A DNA stretch of 64,000 nucleotides, from contig JAVHNS010000001.1 in NCBI GenBank assembly GCA_036872755.1, positions 3,286,001 to 3,350,000 of the forward strand, given 5' to 3'. The notes beneath the pieces are model-generated. The model saw nothing but the letters and a program-made list of their open reading frames with translations. It did no database searches and was not told the DNA's origin. Positions 54,976 through 64,000 of this stretch are shown one piece after another. The first letter of the stretch is position 1. Each line of letters starts with the position of its first letter. This DNA comes from Orbilia blumenaviensis (Eukaryota; Ascomycota; Orbiliomycetes; Orbiliales; Orbiliaceae). A program made the position numbers and the translations under genes.

Positions 54976-57900
54976 TTTTTATTAAATTTTAATATAAATA
55001 ATATAAAATATCCTACAAATAAATTAAAAAATCATATAAATTTATTATAAAAATTTTTATTAATATATTTATATAAAATTATAATTTCTTTTTTATACAT
55101 ATATATATAAATAAAGATTTTAATTAAATTCCTTTCTTTAAAAAAATATAATATATAAATTAATTAATTTTTAATAAAAAGTTTTTTTTGTTTAGGAGTT
55201 AAAAAACCAATTTATTATTTTTAAAAATTTAATTTAGAATTTTTTTTTTTTTTTTATTAATTTTTTATATTTTAAAAAAAATATATTTTATAAAATAAAA
55301 TTTATTTTAAAAATAATTATTAATTTTTTTTTATAATATATATTAAATAAATTAATAATAAATTTTTTTTAAAAATTGATTATTTAATTAAATTTTAAAA
55401 TAAATTTTTTTATAATTATATTTTAAAAATTTAAAATATTAAATTTTCCAATTAATATTTAAATTATATTTTTTTAATTAAAAAAATTTAAAAATTAATT
55501 TATAAAAAATTTCTAAAATATTTATTATAATTATTTTTAAATATTTATTTATAAAAAATATAAAAATAATTTTATAAATAATTATTTTAAAAAAGTTATT
55601 ATCAAAAATAATAATATATATTTTTTAAAATTTTTAAATATAAAATAATTTAAATTATTTAATAATTTCAAAATAAATAAATAAATCTTTTACTTTACAA
55701 TTTAATAAAAACATATTAAAATTTCCGTTAATATTAATTAATAAAAAAAAATAATTTTTAATTAATTATAAAAAAAATTGTTTAAATAATTTATTTTTAA
55801 CAATATATAACTTAAATTTTTTAAACAACATTAAATTTTAAAATTTTCTTAATTTTTTTTTTTCATATTTATTTTTCTATAAACATTAATAAATTTAATT
55901 TTATTAATATAAAAAAATCTATTAAATCTCAATTCAAAATAACTTCATTTAAAATTAATAATTTTAAATTAATAATAAAATAAAATAAAATCATTTTATT
56001 TATAATTAAAATAATTTTCTTAAAAATAATATTTAAAATTAAATTAAATATTAAAAATAAAATTTTAGCAATATATATATCATTATTTTACATTTTAAAC
56101 ATTTAATTTAATTTTTAAAACATAAAAATTTCCAATAAAAATAACATATTTTTAAATATAATTAATATAAAAATCATATTTTTTATAAAATAAATAAATA
56201 ACTAATTTTTTATAAAATCAATATTAATAATTTTTCTTTTTTATTAAATTATATTTAATAATATATTTAATATTAATTATATAATAATATTTATTCTTTT
56301 TATAATATTCTATAATTTTTTCTTTATAATTAATATTAAATTAAATAATATAAATATCTTAATAAATTAAAAATTAAATAATAATTTAAAAAAAATATTA
56401 ATAAAAATATTTTTTGTAATTAAAAAAAATATTAAAATCATAAAAAATAAATTAAATAAAATTAAAATATTTAATATATAAATTCCATTTATTATAATAA
56501 AAATTGTAAAAATAAAAAGCATAATTATAAAATTTTACATCTAAAAATTAATTTTTGTATAAATAATAATTGGAAGTAATTTTTTAATATTTTAAAATAA
56601 TATATTTAATTTTATTAATTTATTTATAAATAAAAAAAAAATTAACATTTTTAATTTTTTTATAATAGATTTTTTAATTTTTTATAAAGTTGATTTTATA
56701 AAAATTATTATTAATATAAAAAAAAACATTTTAATATTTTTTAAAAAAAAATTATTTCCAATTTTTAATATATTTATATCTAACACATTTAATAATAAAA
56801 ATAATATAATAATTTAAATATTTATAATTTAATTAACTTTAAATTATACAATTATAATTTTTGTGTTAATTGTAAATTCCTTTCTAACAATCCATACATT
56901 AAATTTATTTTTTTTTAAATTTCATAAAAATTATATTATCAATATAAATCTCAGAAATAAAAGCTTCATCATCATCCCAACTTTTATAAAACATAATTAA
57001 AAAATTAAAAAAAACTTCTTTATAAACTTCCTCTTTATCATTTAAATATTCCATAAAAAAATCTTTCCATCTATAAAAAATTTAATTATAAACAAATAAT
57101 AAATTTATTTTAATAAAAAAATTTTTTATTACATTAATAAATTATAAATAAATTTTAAAATTTCATAATATAAAATTAATATAAATTAAACAAATATAAT
57201 AAATTTTTTTAAATATATATTCTTAAAAAAATTCTTTATTAAAACATTTTTTATAATTTAAATAAATTTTAAGTATTAAATTATTTTAAAATTAATAATA
57301 TTTTTAAAAAATTAAATTATAAATAATTAAAGTAACTTTAAATCCAATTTTTTTTTTTTAAATAATAAATTTAAAAATATTTATAAATTAATTAAAAATA
57401 ATTAAACAATTTAAAATTTATTTAAGAATTTATTATTAAAATTATTTAATTTTTTAAAAAATAAATTAATATATTATTTAAATCTTTTTTATAACAAATA
57501 ATAATAAAAAATTAATATTTATAAATTTAATATTTTTATATTATTAAAATATATTATTTTATTATAATTCTTTATAATTTTTAGTAATATATTTTAATTT
57601 ATTATAATTATAACAAATAAAATTATTAAATTTTAATCCCTTAAATTTTTTATTATATAAATAATTATATCAAATTATATTAAAATCCATAAAAATTAAA
57701 CCAAAAATTTTATTTAAAATAAAATTTCCATCCTTATTTTTACATTAATTTTTATTTTCTTTATTATTCTAATTTTAAAATATTTTTCTTTTATTCTTAT
57801 CCTTTTTAAAATTATAATCATAAAAATTTTTTTTTTTTTAATTATACTTATTTCATTAATAAATATTATTAATTTTAATAACTATTTTTTATATTTTTAT

Positions 57901-58966
57901 ATATTTAAAAAATTTTTTAAATTATTATTTTTTAAAAAAAATTTAAATTTTTAATTTTAATTTTAATTTTTTTTAAATTTAATAAATAATATTAAATTTA
58001 TTTTATTTAATAAAAAAAACAATTTAATTAAATTTATAAAAATATTTACAAATTAAATTAATTTATTTAAATTTTTTAAAATTTTTATAAATTTTATTAA
58101 TTTTATTATCTTTTTTATATTATTATTTAAAAAATATAATAAATTTTTTAAAATTTATTATAATTTTAAAAATATAAATATTAAAAACAATTTTATTCTT
58201 AATATAATAATTATTATAATTAATAAATATTTAAAAAATCAAATTTTTTAAATACATTCTTACAAAAATAATTTTAAATTTATTATTTAAAAATTTATTA
58301 TTCTATATTTTAAAATAAATTAAAAATTAATAAAAAAAATAATTAATTTTCTTAAATTTATTAAAATATTTTATTAAATTTTTAATTTTAAATATTTTAT
58401 TAATATTGATTTTAATTTTTTTCTTATTATAATTTATTTTAAAAATTTTATATTTTAATTGTTTTTATAAGAATATTTCTTTTTTATTTATAACAATTTA
58501 CTTATATTTTATTTCTAAAATAATTATTTTTATTATAAAATTTTTTATAATTAATAAAATCTATTTATTTAAAAATTTTTCTATGTTGATTATTGTGTTA
58601 AGTAAGTTTAATATTATATTAAATAATTATTTATATTTTTAAAAATAATTTAGTATTAATTATATTCTAATTATAACACTAATATATTCAATATTTTTAT
58701 ATTATTCAAATAAAATATTAATTTATATTAATTTTAAATCTTTATTATTAATAATTAATTTTAAAAAAAATAATTTAATTTATTCTACAGATGATTTTTT
58801 TGTTTATATTTGTTAATTTTAAATTATAATTAATAAACATATTACTCTATTAAAAAAATTATTTTCTATTTTATAAATAATATTATAAAAATTATAATAT
58901 TCAATATCATTACTATTATTTAATATATAATTCTTATTTTATTATTAAAAATTAAATCAATCAAAA

Positions 58967-59523
58967 TATTATACCTATTTTAAATATTTTTTAAATAAAA
59001 AATTCCTAAAATAATTTAATATTTTTTAATTAATTATATTTTTAATTTAAAATATTTAAATTATTTTTTTAAAATAAATTAAATTAAATATAAAAATATT
59101 AAATAATATAATTTCTAATATAAAAATATTAAATTCAATAAATAAAAATAGTAAATAAAATATATTAAATATTAATAAATTAACTAATAAAATTTAAAAA
59201 AAAATTTTAAAATTGTTATTATTTAAAAATTTTTATATATATAAACATTATTTATATAAATATAAATTATTTATAAATTTAGATATTATATATTTTAAAA
59301 AATATTATATATATATAATATACTAAGTTACATATAATGTTTTCTATATAATTTATTTTAAAAATTATGTTGTTGGTATAATATAGTTTAACCTGTTTTT
59401 TTCTGGTATGGTTTTCTTTTGTTAAATATTTATAATAAAAATCATTTTGGTGTGAGAAATAGTTTATAAAAACAGACTCATGTTTAACACGCCAAGATAT
59501 ACCTAGTATGGCTGGCTGTGACA
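58967..59523. repeat. Right LTR of nested element (5' LTR)
   Basis: 557 bp. The interior-facing end is strongly G-depleted, while the last ~150 bp keep near-normal sequence ending GGCTGTGACA. The mirrored position in the left copy shows only A/T replacements of the same bases. Confidence 0.94.
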
Positions 59524-62500
59524 GATTTATATTTATTTTTAAGTTTATTAATTTAATTATTTTTAAAAATTTAATTTTTTTTTTAGGTTTTTTTATTTTG
59601 ATTTTTTTAAGGTTAATAGTAACTGAAATAAATTTATGATTTAAATTTTATAATTTTTTTTTTTTTTTTAGGTTAAATATTTTTAAAATATGTTTATAAT
59701 TTTTTAAACATATTTGGTTTCTTTTTTTGAATTTGATTTTTTTGATTTTTTTTTTTCTGATTTTTTTTCTAAGTTTTTTTGTTTTTATTTTAGAAATTTT
59801 TTATAGTTTTAATTAATTATATTAATGTTGTTGATGTTGTTATTGTTGGTAAAATTTTCATTAATATTTTTATTATTTAAAAATTTTATTAAATTATTTA
59901 AATTAATTAATATTGATAAATTTATTTTTAAAATATTATATTTATTGTTTTAATTATTTTAAAATATATATTAATTTATATTATATTTTTTAATAATTTA
60001 AATTTATATTATTTATTTTTTAGAAAGAAGTAAATAGTATATAATTTTGTATAATATAATATATATTTTAATATAAAAGTTTATATTGGTTATTTTTAAT
60101 TAAAAACAGATATAATGTTATAAAGTTATTATATAATTGATTGTATTATGGTATTTTATTGGTTTACTATTTAATAACTTTAGATTTAGGATTTAAATAA
60201 TTTTAATTGATATAAGATTTATTATGGTGTTTTTATTAAGTAAAATATGATGTAGTAGGTAGCAATTATTTTTTGTATAATAAATTGAAATTATATAAAA
60301 TAATGAAATTAAAATTATGAATTTAATATAATTTTATAATCTATTATTTAATTCATTATTAATTTTGTTTTAAAAATTTAATTTAATTAAATTTAAATTT
60401 AATATGTTGATTAAAAGTATTAAATTTTTTAAAATTGTTATAATATTGTTTTTATTGAAATATATTAATTTCTATAAATCCTTAATAAACAATTCCAAAT
60501 TTTATAAAATTATTTTTAATATTAATATATTATTATCACTAATTAAAATTTTCTTTTTTTTTTCTTATATAAACTAATATATTAATTTTTATCAAAAATT
60601 GAAAACTTTGTTTAATAAATTTGTTAAACTAATTGTAACATTTAATTTTTCTAAAATCTGCATAATATTTTATATTGGTTTAAAAGTAGTATTCAAATAA
60701 TTTTTCTAATATATATTATATATTGGATTTATTGTTATTTTACGGTATAGTATTGACTTTTTGGTTTTAGAAAAAAAATTTATTTTTTTTTTTTATAATT
60801 TTGGGGGTTATCCCTTTAGTTGTTAATTAATATTTTTTTTTTTATACTAATATTTATATTTTATATTTTTGCTTTTTTTAAAATGATATTAATATTTATC
60901 AAATATTTTTTGTTAAAGTTGTAGTTTATATTATCATTTAGATTTTATTGTTATTAATTAATTAATTATTAACTTAATTTATATTTTAATTACTTTAAAT
61001 CCATAAAATTAATTTTTTATATATAAACATTTTTTTTAGTTATTTTGGTTTAAATAATTAAAATAACTTAATTAATAATTACTTATATAAATAATATTAT
61101 TACTATAGTTTAATTTATTTATTCCTTTTATTTTTTTTTATTTATATATATTTTATATTTATTATGAATTTTTTTTTTTAAGTATTTAGAAATAGGAGGA
61201 TTTAAATAGTTTTTAATTAAATAATTTTTTATTATGTAATTAAGATATTTCCAACTTTTTAACCATAACTTATTAATTAAATGTATTAACAATAAATGTT
61301 TGTAATTATTTATTAAATAATTATAATTATAATCTTTTACATAGTTGTGGGTTATTAGGAAAATTAATTATTCAATCAACAAATTAAATAAATTTTTGTA
61401 AATTGTAAAGTATTATTAAAATATATTTAAATTAAATACTAAAATTATTTAATTTAAAAATTTTAAATTAGAATTTTGTTTTAGAATTTTAGCAACTATC
61501 TCTCATTTTTTTCCCTCCAATAAAAAGTTTAATTTATTATATAATTAAAATATTAGATTTTCAATATTTTAAATATTTTATTATTTTTAATATATTTTTG
61601 ATTTTTTAAAATTGGTTAAACCTTTAAATTGTTTTATAATTTTTTGGAATGATTATTGTTTTTATTTAATTTTAATTATTATGATTAAATTTTATAATAT
61701 TTGGTAATTATTATTTAGTTTATTCAGGATTTTATCTTTAAAATAATTTTGTTTAAGTTTATTATAGTCTAAAATTTTATAAATATTAATTATTTTTTCA
61801 ATATATTTTAATAAAATTATAAATTTTTGTTTTAAATTAATTAAATGGTTTTAAGTGTTTGTTTTTTTGTTATTAAAGAATTTGAATTTTTTTCTAATTT
61901 TTTTACAAATTTTATAAAAATTTTTTTTAGTTTTAGATTTTTAGATATTGTAGTATTTGAGGGTTTTGCTTTTTAAATAATTCTTTAACATAAATAGTTG
62001 AAATTATCTCTAAGTAAGAGATTTTAATAAATTTTGATAAATTTTGATATTAAATATTAGTATTTTATAAAAATTTTTAAATTTAAAATTGTCTTTTTTT
62101 GTAAATTTAAATAAATGTATATGTAAATTGGAGCTATGAATTAAGTTTAAATTAATTATTATAAAATAAATTAAAAACTTTCTGGAAAATATTTAAAATA
62201 TATTTTCTTATGGTGAATTATTGTTGGTTTTATAATTAAAATCTAACAAATAATTATTAAAAAAAAAATTAATTAATTTAAAATTAAAATTTGATAAATT
62301 TAAATTTAAACTTAATTTACTAAAATTTAAACCCTTATTAAATTTAATATTAATATAATATTTTTTATTTTTATAATTTTTTTTTTTTTTATTTTTTTTT
62401 TTGGATTATTTTAATTTTTTAGATTTTTTATTTTTGTTTTGATTGTTATTTGTTTGATTATTGTTTTATTTTATGTTGTTATTTGTAATTGTTTAGAAAA

Positions 62501-63518
62501 TTTGAAATTTGTATTCAAATTGTTTTTGTTTATGGTTTGATTTTTTAAATGTTTAGTTTTTAAATTTTGGTAATTTTAATTTAAAGTAAAAAGATGGTGT
62601 TTTTAGATTTATAATAATTTTATTTATAAAAATAATTCTGTTTTTACTGTAACTTAAAGTGAATTAATATTGTTGTATGTTTTATTTAAAGATTTGTAAA
62701 TTTTAATTATAGTTATTTTAAAATTTATAAAATTAATTTATAATAATTAATTTAGATTTTTTTTTTTTTTTTTTTTAAAAAGGTTTGTTTGCTATTTTGT
62801 TTTTAAAATTATTAGTTTTTAATATTGGTTATAACTGGTTTATAGTTCCCAATTCCAATCCAGATTTAGAATTTAATTTTAATTTTGCTAAAAACAGCTA
62901 CTTGGGTTTGGGGATTTCAGAATCAGCTATTTTCTTCTTTTTTTAAAAATACAAGTATTCTTTAATTTTATAATTTTTTCGTTGGCACCCAGTTGGATTC
63001 CATAATTTATTCCAAATTTTTGCAAAGGTTTTTGTTTTAAAAAACATCTTAAACATACCTAAGGATTTTCAAAAAATATTTAATAAATTGTTTATTTAAT
63101 GTTGATTTATACACAAATTTAATTTAATATTATGCAATACTTTGAAAATAAAATTTTTAATAAATATAATTATTATTACTATATAGTTTTTTTTTTTTTT
63201 TAATAATTACAGATAAGAAAAGAAAAAAAAGAAAATTAAGTAAAGATTAAAAAATAAATTTTTGGGAAATATCAATTGTAAAAATTTTTTAAAATTTATT
63301 TTTAATAAATTTTTAATTTTGTTTATTTTTTTATATTCTGAGATTTTTTAAAAATTTTTTCTTTATTATATATCCAAAATACTAAATTTTGAACATTCAC
63401 CATTACCAATACTGTTCATAGCTATAACTTCCCTAAATCCCACCCACAAAATTTTAGTTCCACCATCATTATAAACTAGTTTAGGTAAAACTTTAAATTC
63501 CACCCTCACCACATCAAT

Positions 63519-63778
63519 TATAAACCAAAAGTTATACAAGATATTAAACCACCCAAACACACTTTTTAAATTCACCCAACCACTACACCAAATAAAATTA
63601 GTTATAACATAAAAATCTAACCTATACTAAAAAATAACTTCATATATATTAAAAAAGATGATCTAAATTAACTAATTTACATAAGAATAAACATACATAA
63701 GGATAATAACAGATGCTACTATTTATGTGAAGGTTACCGAGGGCTTGTGGGTTGGGTTTGGGGAGAAAACAGTTTGCA
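63519..63778. repeat. Right LTR of outer element
   Basis: 260 bp, starts TATAAACC (mutated from TGTGAACC) and ends TTTGCA. The interior-facing ~200 bp are mainly G-depleted (G to A); the last ~55 bp keep GC-rich sequence. Confidence 0.95.
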
Positions 63779-64000
63779 AAGTACTTGCATACCTAGGTCA
63801 CTATAACCTTGCGCATGCATTCGCTTTTTTTAGGGTCAAGAGCGACGCATCAATTCCCCACGTTTTAGCCAGAGATAGGACTAGATCATAATCCAGTGGC
63901 CATCTAGCTATAGTGCTGTTCCTAGCAATTCACGTAACTCTACGACGCCAACTTTTCAGCATCAAGGGGGAAACAGCTGCGTCAATACAGAATCGATTTG
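63779..64000. other. Right flank of the insertion
   Basis: Normal-composition DNA beginning with the AAGTA duplication. I see no gene before the window ends. Confidence 0.6.

Larger units (their letters stand above)
50339..59523 (-). mobile_element. Nested Ty3/gypsy LTR retrotransposon, RIP-degraded
   Basis: 9,185 bp inserted in the outer element, with 557-bp LTRs (TGTTACACC...TGACA on the plus strand) and a perfect TSD GATTT (50334-50338 and 59524-59528). A fossil reverse transcriptase reads on the minus strand, so the right repeat is the 5' LTR and the left the 3' LTR. A T run at 50899-50909 (A-rich on the coding strand) lies where a polypurine tract should be, just upstream of the 3' LTR. 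The interior has very little G+C, from about 53.3 to 58.9 kb retaining C but hardly any G. No intact frame remains. Confidence 0.93.
46670..63778. mobile_element. Outer LTR retrotransposon, RIP-degraded, carrying a nested element
   Basis: 17,109 bp bounded by 260-bp direct repeats with TG...CA termini and flanked by a perfect 5-bp target-site duplication, AAGTA (46665-46669 and 63779-63783). Without the nested insert the element is about 7.9 kb, normal for an LTR retroelement. Internal segments are 46930-50338 and 59524-63518. G+C is extremely low and no frame is intact. I could not recognise gag or pol, so superfamily and orientation are open. Composition returns to normal immediately outside the TSDs. 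Confidence 0.95.

Noticed and set aside
47000..63500. AT-rich island considered as mitochondrial DNA or a centromere core
   Set aside because: LTR pairs, two target-site duplications and transition-only differences explain it as RIP-mutated nested retroelements; no mitochondrial genes are visible.
63366..63575. 69-codon minus-strand open frame in the right end of the island
   Set aside because: It overlaps the right LTR and its adjacent leader; openness reflects RIP removing C on that strand, not coding selection.

Overview
This window is nuclear DNA from a filamentous ascomycete (Pezizomycotina). The evidence is short introns (mostly 55-190 nt) with GTATGT/GTAAGT-type donors and CTAAC branch points, fungal orthologues of housekeeping genes, a fungal-type NLR with a nucleoside-phosphorylase N-terminus, and a large AT-rich island whose paired repeats differ only by C/T and G/A transitions, the signature of repeat-induced point mutation (RIP). 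I cannot fix the class or species from sequence alone.

Layout. 1-37.3 kb is a housekeeping block: the 3' part of FIG4 (+), the giant Furry/Tao3 morphogenesis scaffold (-, four exons, about 2,574 aa), NADPH-cytochrome P450 reductase (+), a 9.3 kb stretch without recognisable genes, a tandem-RRM protein of the MSSP/RBMS type (-), the ribosome-assembly kinase RIO2 (-), isopentenyl-diphosphate isomerase (+) and a GNAT-fold acetyltransferase (+). I rebuilt all exon structures from splice signals, frame continuity and family motifs; every join keeps the frame.

37.3-46.7 kb is an accessory compartment: a ~0.5 kb inverted-repeat (MITE-like) element, a 1,614-aa PNP-NACHT-WD40 NLR (-) in which each of three exons encodes one domain, and a tRNA-Gly(GCC).

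46.67-63.78 kb is one 17,109-bp insertion: an LTR retroelement (260-bp LTRs, TSD AAGTA) with a second, Ty3/gypsy element (557-bp LTRs, TSD GATTT) nested inside it. Both are heavily RIP-mutated. The inner element still shows a fossil reverse transcriptase on the minus strand in which the catalytic YLDD has become YLNN. RIP strand bias switches along the island, and the outermost ends of the LTRs keep much more G+C. Normal-composition DNA resumes at 63.78 kb.

Functional links. P450 reductase and IPP isomerase both serve isoprenoid/sterol synthesis but are not adjacent; FIG4, TAO3, RIO2 and the RRM protein are unrelated housekeeping functions. The most interesting system is the NLR: its N-terminal phosphorylase-type domain belongs to a group that includes ATP-cleaving immune effectors, and it lies next to a RIP-inactivated transposon island.
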